Source of the DNA: Akkermansia muciniphila
GTDB lineage: Bacteria; Verrucomicrobiota; Verrucomicrobiia; Verrucomicrobiales; Akkermansiaceae
NCBI GenBank assembly: GCA_945862285.1
Contig: CAMAYN010000002.1
Span: 1 to 52,022, forward strand
Reading direction: 5' to 3'
Length of the DNA: 52,022 nucleotides
Shown piece after piece: positions 24,811 to 34,182 of the stretch (positions are counted from its first letter, which is position 1; each line of letters opens with the position of its first letter). A program made the translations under genes and the position numbers. The notes beneath the pieces were generated by a model, which worked only from the letters and a program-made list of their open reading frames with translations, was not told where the DNA came from and did not search any database.

Positions 24811-25901
24811 GGCTGCGGCATCCCTCCCAGTAAGTTCTTGTCCCACAGTTCACCTAGGGAATACTCGCCCAACCATTCCCGTAGCGCTTCTTCTTTCGGC
24901 TTTGTTAAGACCGTGCCTCCGTCCACTCGATCCACCACGATCAAATCATCGACCTGCAAGTGGTCCACCAGAGGACTCGACTGAGTAGACACGATCAACT
25001 GACAGCCTTCCTCTGCCAAGCGGAACATCCCGGCTAGAATGGTGATCGCGAAGGGATGTAGCCCCAGTTCCGGCTCGTCAATGATGATGCAGGACGGCGG
25101 CTCCGGTTGCAGAAGTAGTGCTGCAAGGCATATGAATCGCAGAGTTCCGTCTGATAGTTGATGCGGATAGTAGAGCTTAGGTGAATAGCGTTCCGTCCAG
25201 AGAAGCTGGACTTTCCCCTGTGCATCCGGCTTTAATTCGAAATCCCCGAAGAACGGTGCAGCCTGTTGAATGTGGCTGATGATCCGCTTGTAGTATGGGT
25301 TCTGTTCTTCTCGCAGACGGAGCAGGAAAGGTGCGATGTTTCCCGCGTCAGGCCACAGCCGTTCGTTGTCCACCGCGTTTTGTGGCCTCATCAAGGCGGC
25401 AGTGCGGCTGGTGTTATGAAAATGATAGACACGCCAGCCACTTAGGGCGTCCTTGGTGAATTTCTCACCTGCGGGGAATGTGCCGGCTCTGGGAACCCAG
25501 CTCTCGAAATGGCCGCTTGCGTTACCGTAGCGGGAAAGTCCCAGCATCCCATCGAAAGTCGCATCCTCCTTGGCGAAAAACATCCTTCCATCATCACTCA
25601 CCCGTAGCGCCATTTCGTAGGTGTTTTTCGCAAATCCCAGTTTGATCGAGAATTCCTGTGTCTCCTCCACTCCCCTGAACAGCATGGCGTCCGCGCCACC
25701 GCTTTCTGCGATGAACCGTTGCAGACCTAGATTCGGGTCCATCATCGATCCCAGCATCTGGAAGAAGCTGATGAAGTTGGATTTGCCGGAGCCGTTTCCG
25801 CCGATGAGCACATTAAGTCCAGAGTTTAGCCTAATTTCCGGCTGTTTTCGGATAGAGCGGAATCCTTCCAGTTCGATGGATCTGAGTGTGGTGTTTGCCA
25901 T
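24807..25901 (-). CDS. ATPase 1, SMC/ABC-like AAA_15/AAA_21 type
   Basis: A 364-aa ATPase of the COG4637 type. It starts with SIELEGFRSIRK; Walker A is GGNGSGKS at residues 34-41 and the signature-like motif is HQLSDGTLRF. Walker B is CIIIDEPELGLHP, with LIVSTQSSPLVD following. The protein is close to the RecF/OLD-like ATPases commonly paired with DUF4276 proteins. ATG 25901 is preferred over a start at 25937, which would overlap the Mod gene. It lies 20 bp after Mod and overlaps DUF4276 gene 1 by 4 bp. In PARIS an analogous ATPase senses a phage anti-restriction protein and releases the Toprim effector; whether this one does so is unknown. Confidence 0.85.
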   Translation of the reverse strand: MANTTLRSIELEGFRSIRKQPEIRLNSGLNVLIGGNGSGKSNFISFFQMLGSMMDPNLGLQRFIAESGGADAMLFRGVEETQEFSIKLGFAKNTYEMALRVSDDGRMFFAKEDATFDGMLGLSRYGNASGHFESWVPRAGTFPAGEKFTKDALSGWRVYHFHNTSRTAALMRPQNAVDNERLWPDAGNIAPFLLRLREEQNPYYKRIISHIQQAAPFFGDFELKPDAQGKVQLLWTERYSPKLYYPHQLSDGTLRFICLAALLLQPEPPSCIIIDEPELGLHPFAITILAGMFRLAEEGCQLIVSTQSSPLVDHLQVDDLIVVDRVDGGTVLTKPKEEALREWLGEYSLGELWDKNLLGGMPQP

Positions 25902-25921
25902 GGTTTTCGGTAGGTTGGAAT

Positions 25922-28900
25922 TCAGCAGCCCTCCCACATGAGTTTGGGGAATTCTTCATCGGTGAGGCGGACTTTCCAGGTTTGGTCTTCGCGGCGGAGG
26001 TTTTCTAGGTGGTGGTCGCCGTTGACGTAGATGAGGCCGAACTCACCGTCGAGGACGCTGATCTTCTGTTTCTTGCACCAGTCGTTGAGGGCATCGGCAT
26101 CGACCTCGGTGGTGTTGCGCCAGAGGACGAGGACTTTGTCGCCCTCGGGGTTGGTGCCTTCTACCCACTGGACGCCACCGTTTTTCTTGTCGGGGCCGCC
26201 GCCTTGGGCGAGCACGGTAAGGCCGAGCAGCCAGTTGAAGGTTTCGACGAGATCGACTTTGGTGGTCTTGGTCTCACCGGCGGTGCTGCTGGCGATTTCT
26301 AGGGTGTAGTTCCACGGATCGGTGAAGGCGGAGACGTTCAGCAGGCTTTGGCTACCGCTGGCTTCCAGATCGAGCATGTAGCCGAGGCGGTAATCTTCTT
26401 GAGCTTCCGCGCTCATGGCTTCCAGCGCCAACTCCTGGGCGCGGCTGCGGTGCAGTCGTAGGTTGTTAAGAGTATCCTCGCAGCTTTCGAGACGGAGGAT
26501 CTTGAAGCAATGGGAAATGCCCGTGTTGCGACTCTGCGGTTTTCCATCTTTCCAATCCTTCGAGTAAATGACTTTTTTTAGTCTCGGAACCAGCACCGTG
26601 TCGAAGTGGCCCCCCATATCGGCCAATAAAAACTCTAGAGTGTGGCCAGTTTCTCGACCTACTTCTAGAACGGCCTGACCAGTAGTTCCGGAACCTGCAA
26701 AAAAGTCACAGATGATAGCCTCAGGACGAGCGCCGAAAGAAATCAATCGTTTGATAAACTGAGGAGGCTTCGCGTTTTTGAAAATATTCTCAGCTGAATC
26801 TCCGAAAAGTGCCGTCAGCGCGTAAGAGCCAAGGCGACCATCTAGATTAATAACACTCCGGAGGGAGTCCAAATAATCCTTGAGGTAGATCTTAATCTGA
26901 ACGATGCGCTTTTCGTCTGGTCCGTAGAGCAGCCTATCTTTGTCGATATAATCACGTTTGATCGTCTCCCAAGGAAAGCGATATCCGTTGGACGGCTTAT
27001 TCATTCGCAACCCCGTCACAGGATGATCGATTTCGTAGTCATATCCACCCGGGTGGGGGTTATGAACGCTTTGAGAACCAGTGTATATCCCGTCTTCATC
27101 GACAAACTTATATCTATCCAGCTCGCCAACCACATCTAAATTATCCTTGATGAAAGCTCGCAGGGCTTTCTGGATCTGAACCGGTGAAAGACCCTTCTTT
27201 ATCCATTCATCATATTGCTCTAGAAGAATCTCTTTGGCATCGGCAAAGGCATTTTTCCAGACGGCTTCAAGAGTTTCTGGCTTGGGTGCGAAACAAGTTA
27301 CATATTCATGTTCAACAGCGATTCGCGTTGGGTTGTTGTCACGTGCATTATGCCAAACAATTTCACCGACCGATGAACTCTTGCCAAGAATCTGAGCGCT
27401 GAGAATCTGGAGGCGAGGATGTTCATTATCGTCGGTAGAAACAAACACAACGCCGGTAGGCGATAGAAGATCAATAGACGCAAAAATTCTATCTTGGACA
27501 AAACTCAACCACGCGGAACTAGTGTAACCATCGCGATAGGGGAAAATCTCCTTTTTTGTATTGTAAGGTGGATCGGCGTAAATCGCTTGAATCTTCCCTG
27601 CAAGTTTTGATCGGACAAGCCCAAGCATTTGAAGGTTTTCTGCGTGAAAGGCGCAGCTTGTTACTTCTCCTAAGATCGTTGAAAACAGACTTGAAATCTC
27701 AGTTGGTAAGCATTGTGTGTTAACTGGCAACCCTTGATTTTCCCTCAAAAACTCCACCGTCAACGGCACAGAATACCCCGTCCTGCCCAAATCCGCCTTG
27801 ATCTCATCAATCGCAAACAGCCTCACCCATTCTTCCCGCTGCGCATCACACGCGGCGATTTCTGGATAGAGTTCCTGCGGGATGCGGTCGAGGGTGACGA
27901 CGTAGTCGCAGGCGGTGACGAACTTTTTCTTGAGCCAGAGTTTTTTCTGGAAGTCTTCCAGTTGGGCGAGGAAGCGGATGACCTTGGCGGCGATGGAGCG
28001 CAGGGCCTTGAGCTTGGCGCGGGTCTCGTTCCAGTTTGCCTCCGGGGCTTCATCGAGGTCATCGAGATGGAGGACTTCGTTTTTGATGTAGAAGTCCAGC
28101 TCGCGGCGGAGGAAGCCGCCGAGATCCTTGTGGACGAAGTAATCAAAGGTATTGCGCCCGGTGTATTCGGTGAGGTGCTTACCGAGGATGCTGCGGGTTT
28201 TGCTTTTGACGGTGTATGTAGGGTCGTTGGCAGCGAGGTCAGTGAAGGCTCCTTTGGCGTGCTCGGTGAGAATGGCCTTGGCGGCGGCTTCATTGAGCGC
28301 GGCCTGTTTTTCTGCTTTACCGAGAGGCAGATAGGCAAATCCGAGGATGAGATGATCTTTCGAGTCGCTCGCGACGGAACCCTGAAACACAAAGCGGCGT
28401 TCCTGTCCTGCCACTGCCTTGGCGTTATCTTTTTCGATGTCCGCCTCCACGAGCTTGAAGGTGACGGTGGGGCGGGTGTCAGGCTTGTCGCCGTCTTTTT
28501 GTTTCGGTGCGGGGCCGAGGCGGAAGGAGTAATCTCGCAGGGTCTCGGAGGACTTGATGTAGTATTGGTCCGCATTCGCCCAATGGAGTTTCACCTCCTC
28601 ACCCTCGTAGGGAATGGCGTAGGTATCCTTCTTGTAGCGGCGCAGGGAAATGAAGTCGCCGTCTTGGTAGTAGCGTGAGAAGAAAGTGGCGAGATGAGAG
28701 AAAATCTCGTGGGAAAGCGCGGTGGGATCAGATGCACTAGTGGCGACTTTTTCGCGGAGTTCGCGGATCTTCGGCACGGCGGCCAGCGCTGCCTCGTCCA
28801 GCCCCATACCTCGCAGGTCGGCCTCTGCTTTTGCGAGTTCCGCCTTAGCCTCGCCCGTACCGGAGCCCAAGGCCTCGGCAAGAATACGGTCCACTTGACC

Positions 28901-29041
28901 TTCGAGTGAATCCAAAAACTCGGAAATCTCAACTCGCCGGGCATTGAGGATGCGGTAAATGCCGAAGTCGAGCTCAGCAGCGGCATCGAGCTGGAAGAGT
29001 TCGGCGAGCTTGGAGCGGAGTTTCTGGAATGATGCGGACAT
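25922..29041 (-). CDS. type III-like DNA methyltransferase (Mod, COG2189-like)
   Basis: A 1039-aa beta-class DNA methyltransferase. Motif IV, DPPYN, is at about residues 489-493 and motif I, FAGSGTTG, at about 778-785. The order IV before I is that of beta-class N6-adenine enzymes, including type III Mod. About 480 residues precede the catalytic core, much longer than in classical Mod; the segment LKLHWANADQYYIKSSETLR with ALHLDD-type repeats may bind DNA or dock Res. The last 230 residues are probably the target-recognition or partner region. ATG 29041 (MSASFQKLRSKL) is chosen over 29143 because the longer frame overlaps the MBL gene. The frame on the opposite strand (27713-28678) is an antisense shadow. 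Confidence 0.88.
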   Translation of the reverse strand: MSASFQKLRSKLAELFQLDAAAELDFGIYRILNARRVEISEFLDSLEGQVDRILAEALGSGTGEAKAELAKAEADLRGMGLDEAALAAVPKIRELREKVATSASDPTALSHEIFSHLATFFSRYYQDGDFISLRRYKKDTYAIPYEGEEVKLHWANADQYYIKSSETLRDYSFRLGPAPKQKDGDKPDTRPTVTFKLVEADIEKDNAKAVAGQERRFVFQGSVASDSKDHLILGFAYLPLGKAEKQAALNEAAAKAILTEHAKGAFTDLAANDPTYTVKSKTRSILGKHLTEYTGRNTFDYFVHKDLGGFLRRELDFYIKNEVLHLDDLDEAPEANWNETRAKLKALRSIAAKVIRFLAQLEDFQKKLWLKKKFVTACDYVVTLDRIPQELYPEIAACDAQREEWVRLFAIDEIKADLGRTGYSVPLTVEFLRENQGLPVNTQCLPTEISSLFSTILGEVTSCAFHAENLQMLGLVRSKLAGKIQAIYADPPYNTKKEIFPYRDGYTSSAWLSFVQDRIFASIDLLSPTGVVFVSTDDNEHPRLQILSAQILGKSSSVGEIVWHNARDNNPTRIAVEHEYVTCFAPKPETLEAVWKNAFADAKEILLEQYDEWIKKGLSPVQIQKALRAFIKDNLDVVGELDRYKFVDEDGIYTGSQSVHNPHPGGYDYEIDHPVTGLRMNKPSNGYRFPWETIKRDYIDKDRLLYGPDEKRIVQIKIYLKDYLDSLRSVINLDGRLGSYALTALFGDSAENIFKNAKPPQFIKRLISFGARPEAIICDFFAGSGTTGQAVLEVGRETGHTLEFLLADMGGHFDTVLVPRLKKVIYSKDWKDGKPQSRNTGISHCFKILRLESCEDTLNNLRLHRSRAQELALEAMSAEAQEDYRLGYMLDLEASGSQSLLNVSAFTDPWNYTLEIASSTAGETKTTKVDLVETFNWLLGLTVLAQGGGPDKKNGGVQWVEGTNPEGDKVLVLWRNTTEVDADALNDWCKKQKISVLDGEFGLIYVNGDHHLENLRREDQTWKVRLTDEEFPKLMWEGC

Positions 29042-29066
29042 GAGTGCTAGAAAGAGTGTAGCTGGT

Positions 29067-30365
29067 CTAGGAATGCTGTGAAAGCCGAAACTGCGAGAAC
29101 AACGCCCTACCTTGCCATGCCCATCCGACGGACTTGTTGACAAGGATAGGACATCTGTGAACTAGATCCAAAACGACCTCACGATGTGGGTGGCCAGGCC
29201 GGCGCAATCTTTCATCTGCGCAGAATACGGAGTAGCAGTGAAAAAAGTCCGCAGACGAACCAGTTTCCCAGTTTGCTCGGGAGCCGTGGTGGGGAACTTG
29301 GAGAATAGCGATGCGTCTCCATCGCTCAACGCTGAGAAATCGTATCAGTTCGTCTCGATTCGCCTTAACCTTAAAATTGGCGTCACCGGCATAAAGAATA
29401 GAAACAGCGCACATATCGTGAGCAAGGTATTCATGCCAACCTCTGCGCCTAAATCCAAAAGTTGGCTGTGGCAGGGGCTGAGTCATCCAGAATTCATCTG
29501 CATCCAGCGAAGGACCACTATAGACGCATAGACTCGTGGAGTTCACTGTCTCGCCCTTAGGCAACGACGCCTTGTAAATAGCCAAGATTGCCTTCAGCTT
29601 CACAGTATCTGGGTCGAAAATCGTGCCGGCATGAGGAATTAATTCCTCGATCTGACTCCTGATCGATTCGATTAGGGCTGAGTCGATGGGCTTGTGATGA
29701 AAAAGAAACTCCCAGTAAGTGTTTGACCCATTGTATGAAGCGAATCCCCTCAAGTGTTCACCATATAATTCCAAAACGATTCCGCGTTCCGCAAGTAGTT
29801 GTAAAGTCTCGGGGGGCAATTCCGTCCTTCCATGTCGTGACTCTTGCTCAAATTTGAGATTCCACTTCTCATCTGGAAAGTCGTTTGGCGTGTCGCTTTG
29901 ATTTCGGTCATCGGGAGGCATGTCGGCAGGACCACCAAGCATGATAATTCGACGTATCGTCTTTGCTCGATCAATCACAAAGGCCACAGGATTTTCCAAG
30001 AACTCGATGTAATCTGAGTCAGGATTGTCAGCGGACGCAAGAAGGATGAGTCGTTCGATGGTGGACCAGTAAGGTAAGACAACTGTATCAACATCAAGAT
30101 TCTTAAGTAAGTCTCCTAAACCGCTCACGTGATCTTTATCGAAGTGAGAGATGCACAAGAGGTCAAGTTTTGTGGAGATTATGAAATCGCGGAAGCGCTC
30201 TACAATAGGCTTGATCTGCACAGTTGAAGTGGAACCGCAATCGAATACCCAGTGGTAGGGTGGCAATTCCTTGTGTTCCTGGATCGCTATCACCGTGCCG
30301 CTGGCAAAAAGTCCCTGACCTGCTTGGTGAAACCTATACTGAAAGTCAAATGATTCCTGTTTCAT
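29067..30365 (-). CDS. MBL-fold metallohydrolase, ComEC/Rec2-like motif
   Basis: A 432-aa protein with metallo-beta-lactamase motifs. CISHFDKDHVSGL at residues 71-83 provides the metal ligands His74, Asp76, Asp78 and His79. YAGDANF at about residue 323 carries the bridging Asp, and VPHHGSRANW near 357 a further His. The HxDxDH form is that of ComEC/Rec2-type MBL domains, some of which cut DNA. No signal peptide or membrane span is visible, so this is a stand-alone cytoplasmic protein. It may be a nuclease or a nucleotide hydrolase. It overlaps the helicase gene upstream by 4 bp (ATGA) and precedes Mod by 25 bp. MBL proteins occur in several defence operons, but I do not recognise this specific family. 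Confidence 0.78.
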   Translation of the reverse strand: MKQESFDFQYRFHQAGQGLFASGTVIAIQEHKELPPYHWVFDCGSTSTVQIKPIVERFRDFIISTKLDLLCISHFDKDHVSGLGDLLKNLDVDTVVLPYWSTIERLILLASADNPDSDYIEFLENPVAFVIDRAKTIRRIIMLGGPADMPPDDRNQSDTPNDFPDEKWNLKFEQESRHGRTELPPETLQLLAERGIVLELYGEHLRGFASYNGSNTYWEFLFHHKPIDSALIESIRSQIEELIPHAGTIFDPDTVKLKAILAIYKASLPKGETVNSTSLCVYSGPSLDADEFWMTQPLPQPTFGFRRRGWHEYLAHDMCAVSILYAGDANFKVKANRDELIRFLSVERWRRIAILQVPHHGSRANWETGSSADFFHCYSVFCADERLRRPGHPHREVVLDLVHRCPILVNKSVGWAWQGRALFSQFRLSQHS

Positions 30366-33300
30366 GCAATTTGATCAATCAACTTGGATATAGCTTCGGA
30401 GTCGAAACTGCCATTGGATAGATCACGGGAAATGATGAGGCGACCATTTGGCCCACCATGTTCCGTGATCCCATGCTCGGCATACCACTGCTTTTTCTCT
30501 TCCCAGCGTTTCCTGTAGCCGGGGTCGTGCAGCATGCCACAGTGCTCCCAGTAGTAGGTGATACCCGTGTCGTCATCCTCGATGGTGAAGTCCGGATATT
30601 TTGTCACGCCATCGATGACTAGCGGGGCCTCGTAATGATATGGCAGTCCCTTGGCGTGAAGCATGTTGGCGATGATCACCTCAGACTTTGAGCGGACAGC
30701 TTCGCCACGGGTGGTGATGTGAATGAGGCGTTCTTCGAGGAACTTGTCTTTCAAGCCGCGGACCTGAACGGGATTGGGAGCCCTGAACAAATTCGTGAGA
30801 CGCATGGCAGTCGCTGAATGATGCTCGGAGGAAAGCCTTTGCAGCTCGGTGGCATCACCCTGATGGAGCACTATGACTTTTTTGCGTTGTCTGGTGAGCG
30901 CAGTATAAATGAGCTCCCGCGTGAGCATGAGTGGCGAGCGAGGAAGAATGAGAAAGACGACATTGAATTCACTACCTTGCGCTTTGTGGATCGTCAGGGC
31001 ATAGGCGAGGTCGATAGCCGCATCTCCATCGTCGCCAAAGTCGGATGGGTAAAAGGTGAAAGCGGTGCCGAGTTGGGTGGCAAACTCGATCTCAAGGTTC
31101 TTCGGCATCCAGTTACGTTTAATCGTTTTGCGATGACCGACGACAATCCCGATTTCTCCATTGGCCAGATAGCCGCAATCATCGGGGGAGGGAAACATAC
31201 GACTTATGGACACTGTCCAATTCCTGTTGTTGATCACCTTGTCTCCGTAAATGATTTGCTGTTCCCCCACGGGAAGTGGAATGCTACGCTTGAATCCTTG
31301 TTTTTTGACCCATTCTACCAATGGGCCTTTGTAGCGGAGATGGATCAGACGATTGAGTGGATCGACGCCCCACGGTTGCTGCTTGACGGGGCTGAGAATC
31401 TGCCAAGCCTCTGCGGCTTTGCCTGAACTGGCGCGGTTGCCGAATTTCGGGTTGAACCATGTATTTCCCTTCTCATCTAACACGGCACCTGTGGCAACTG
31501 AGAAAGCCTTGGATTCCTCAAGCGCAGGATCGAATGCAAGGTGTTCAGCTAAGAGAAGCGGTATCGCACGCTCCAGTTCATCAGGAGTTTCCCAACGAAC
31601 GAAATGAATGGTGTCGCTCTTGCGCTTGCCAGCCAGGATTTCAAAAACTTGATCTTCACCCGGACCGTTGGCAGAACCACCAAACCACGAGGCGAGTTGA
31701 AGGTCATCTCTTTCACCTGCTCCTTGTCGACGCGGAATGGTAAGTTCGGCAAATCCCTTCGCGACGCGCGGAAAGCGGGTGTCGATATCTTCGGGAGTTA
31801 AGTGGGCGACAATGTCAACGAAGGGTCTGCCGGCACCGATGGGTGGAAGTTGTCGAGGATCTCCCACAAAGATGAGACGGTGAACACCTGAGAGAGATTG
31901 CAGGAGTGATGCGAGCATGTCCTCGGTGAGCATGGAGCACTCGTCAACAATTACGGTGCGAGCCACTTTGTCGGCAGGCTCATCATTAAGGAAGTAGCGC
32001 TGAAGTTTTCCATCATAGCGGCCTGATGCACTGAGGTGCTGGGCCAGAGTGCGCGCTTGAAAATTTGCGGTTCCAGCTTGTCGTGCTACGGCTTCCATGC
32101 GGACCCGTGCTTTGCCAGTAGGGGCGAGCAATAAGATGGAGCCGGCGTTTACTTCCGGGTGCTGGCAGAGAACGGAGAGCAGGGTAGTTTTCCCTGTGCC
32201 AGCTGGACCGATAAGGACGCTAAAACGAGAAGCAGCAAGTTCGGCAAGGGCTGCGGCTTTTTCCAATCGTGCTTGCTCCTCAAGTTCATCAACATCGCTT
32301 ACGCCTTGACTCGCAAGGAATCGATCAAGTTCGGCGCGCCAGTCGACTTTCAGTTCATGACGCTTGGCATCTTCCCCTAGTGACTTGGTGACCTTGTTTC
32401 GTATTACGGCAGACAGTTCTTTTATGCGATCAAGCTGATAGGCTCGTTTCCCATTGCGCATCGGCATCAGGCTAATCACTCCACAAAATTGCTCTTCTTC
32501 GGCGATATCAAGCAAATCGGCGGTGACGTCAGTAACTGCTCCTTCGCCCTGATTCCTACGCTTTTCACTCGATCGAAGGGTGGTGATCACATCATCGATC
32601 GCCATCAAAGTGTCTCCTCGCAACGCAGCAGTCTCAAGTTCGCGAATCGTTAGAGCCCGCAAGCGGCGAGAGTCAACTGCGGATTTAATTTCAGCAGCAC
32701 CCGGAATGGGATATTTCTCACGAATGAAATGGCTTGCGAAAAGTCCTCGATCCAATACCTCGATTGAAATGGGAAATTCAGTAAACCGTGTAGTCTCATA
32801 GATCAGATAAGGATTCTCCAGGAAATCCGCGTCGGTGGTTTCAACACCGTGTTCTTTGCGAATTTCCGGAATGGCGATGAACCCAGCTTGATCGTCAGTC
32901 AGTGCAATACGACTGAGGAGTTGAAGGAAGTTGTCGCGCGTTTGTTTAGCGGTACGTATACGAGTCCAGGACTTAACGATTGTGGAATCGATGTGCCGAG
33001 CGAGTTCTGGAGGAAGGAGATCACTGGGATTTGCCAGCATGGAGTCAAAAGCTGCCCATGGATTGCCGTCCTCGCCCACGTGCTCAGCAAGAGCTTGTGC
33101 CACAAAATGTCCCATAGGGATACCGGTGGCAGTCAACACCGCGCCCATTCCTGGAAACGGGCCTCGCTTTTTCCAAAGTCTGCCAAGTTCCTTATCGATC
33201 CAAGCTTCTTGTTTTTGTGTCGAAACGTTGAAAAGCTCGGATGCGCGGAGAAGTGCTGCTCGACAAGCCAGTAGGGATTCGATGGCAGCATCGCTACCAA

Positions 33301-34177
33301 CATGCTCCGTGGCGAATGAAAACTCAGTAAAGCGGTCTTCAGGAGCGAACGCGACAACTTCAGCGGGATCAAAGGCGCGACCTTCGTCTGAAGCAGCCAG
33401 AGCTTGATGGTAGGGCAGAATAAAGCCATCATTGAAATCTGGGCGAATCGAGTGCGTTACCATTCGTTCCCACAAAAGAGAGCGAATTTTACCGTTCGGG
33501 GATCCGTGATAGTCATATTCTGTGAGCCCACCGACATGCTTCACGCGACCGACACCAATTAGAATGCGACGTCCCGTGTCTTCGACAAGAGGGATCTCCT
33601 TTGCGTAAAAGAACACGAGTGATTCTTCCACGCGGATGTGGTTCCAAAAACAGTCAAGCAAAGCATGATGGTTGCGATAGTCCTGTATCCAGTGAGTCTT
33701 GAACGGGATGATGCTTTCAACCTTTGCCTCAAAAGACTGATCCACCTCCGGCAATGGATAACGCTCAAGCAAGGGTTTTTCAGTAGATTTATCATCACCG
33801 AAAACAACGGGCTTCATCATCCAACGGAATGGAAGTGCCGCGGCTGAATAGGCAGGATATTTGAGTTTGGTAGGCGCGAAGTGTGCGTGAGTATCTTGGG
33901 ATGACTGAGCATAGGGATGCGCATGTTCCCGGCTGAAAGAAAAATCAGCCATAAATGTCGCGCGCTCTTTCACACAGGGTGGAAACTCCGAAGGCGATAA
34001 CTCGCTGAGAGACCGGCCGGCCAAAGGCGTTTCTTTTGCTTCGTCCTTGTTATCAGCGATGTTTTTGAGCTTAAGGCATGAAGTATTGCGTCCTGGGCAT
34101 TTGCAGATTGTGCCATTCCAGCCTAAATCATGCCATGGCACACGAATGGAAAGGTGCTGTAAAGGAAAGTGTTTCAT
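30362..34177 (-). CDS. RecD-like SF1 helicase with C-terminal PD-(D/E)xK-like nuclease
   Basis: A 1271-aa protein. Near the N-terminus WHDLGWNGTICKCPGRNTSC has Cys25, Cys27 and Cys34 in a zinc-finger-like cluster, an unusual leader for a RecD protein. The central AAA_30/SF1 module has Walker A IGPAGTGKTTLL near residue 655, DECSML near 742, FVGDPRQLPP soon after, and a UvrD_C_2 block LTIHKAQGSEFNVVF. The last 120 residues hold RSKSEVIIANML, KYPDFTIED and YYWEHCGML with following Lys residues (about 1159-1230), consistent with a PD-(D/E)xK nuclease. ATG 34177 lies 5 bp past the SNF2 stop; a TTG at 34198 is the alternative. Its expected activity is unwinding and cutting of foreign DNA. Confidence 0.85.
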   Translation of the reverse strand: MKHFPLQHLSIRVPWHDLGWNGTICKCPGRNTSCLKLKNIADNKDEAKETPLAGRSLSELSPSEFPPCVKERATFMADFSFSREHAHPYAQSSQDTHAHFAPTKLKYPAYSAAALPFRWMMKPVVFGDDKSTEKPLLERYPLPEVDQSFEAKVESIIPFKTHWIQDYRNHHALLDCFWNHIRVEESLVFFYAKEIPLVEDTGRRILIGVGRVKHVGGLTEYDYHGSPNGKIRSLLWERMVTHSIRPDFNDGFILPYHQALAASDEGRAFDPAEVVAFAPEDRFTEFSFATEHVGSDAAIESLLACRAALLRASELFNVSTQKQEAWIDKELGRLWKKRGPFPGMGAVLTATGIPMGHFVAQALAEHVGEDGNPWAAFDSMLANPSDLLPPELARHIDSTIVKSWTRIRTAKQTRDNFLQLLSRIALTDDQAGFIAIPEIRKEHGVETTDADFLENPYLIYETTRFTEFPISIEVLDRGLFASHFIREKYPIPGAAEIKSAVDSRRLRALTIRELETAALRGDTLMAIDDVITTLRSSEKRRNQGEGAVTDVTADLLDIAEEEQFCGVISLMPMRNGKRAYQLDRIKELSAVIRNKVTKSLGEDAKRHELKVDWRAELDRFLASQGVSDVDELEEQARLEKAAALAELAASRFSVLIGPAGTGKTTLLSVLCQHPEVNAGSILLLAPTGKARVRMEAVARQAGTANFQARTLAQHLSASGRYDGKLQRYFLNDEPADKVARTVIVDECSMLTEDMLASLLQSLSGVHRLIFVGDPRQLPPIGAGRPFVDIVAHLTPEDIDTRFPRVAKGFAELTIPRRQGAGERDDLQLASWFGGSANGPGEDQVFEILAGKRKSDTIHFVRWETPDELERAIPLLLAEHLAFDPALEESKAFSVATGAVLDEKGNTWFNPKFGNRASSGKAAEAWQILSPVKQQPWGVDPLNRLIHLRYKGPLVEWVKKQGFKRSIPLPVGEQQIIYGDKVINNRNWTVSISRMFPSPDDCGYLANGEIGIVVGHRKTIKRNWMPKNLEIEFATQLGTAFTFYPSDFGDDGDAAIDLAYALTIHKAQGSEFNVVFLILPRSPLMLTRELIYTALTRQRKKVIVLHQGDATELQRLSSEHHSATAMRLTNLFRAPNPVQVRGLKDKFLEERLIHITTRGEAVRSKSEVIIANMLHAKGLPYHYEAPLVIDGVTKYPDFTIEDDDTGITYYWEHCGMLHDPGYRKRWEEKKQWYAEHGITEHGGPNGRLIISRDLSNGSFDSEAISKLIDQIA

Positions 34178-34182
34178 ACTGA

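Noticed and set aside
27713-28678. 321-codon frame antisense to Mod
   Set aside because: It is low in complexity (Glu/Gly/Val-rich) and mirrors the GC-rich Mod sequence; Mod has clear methylase motifs, so this is a shadow frame.
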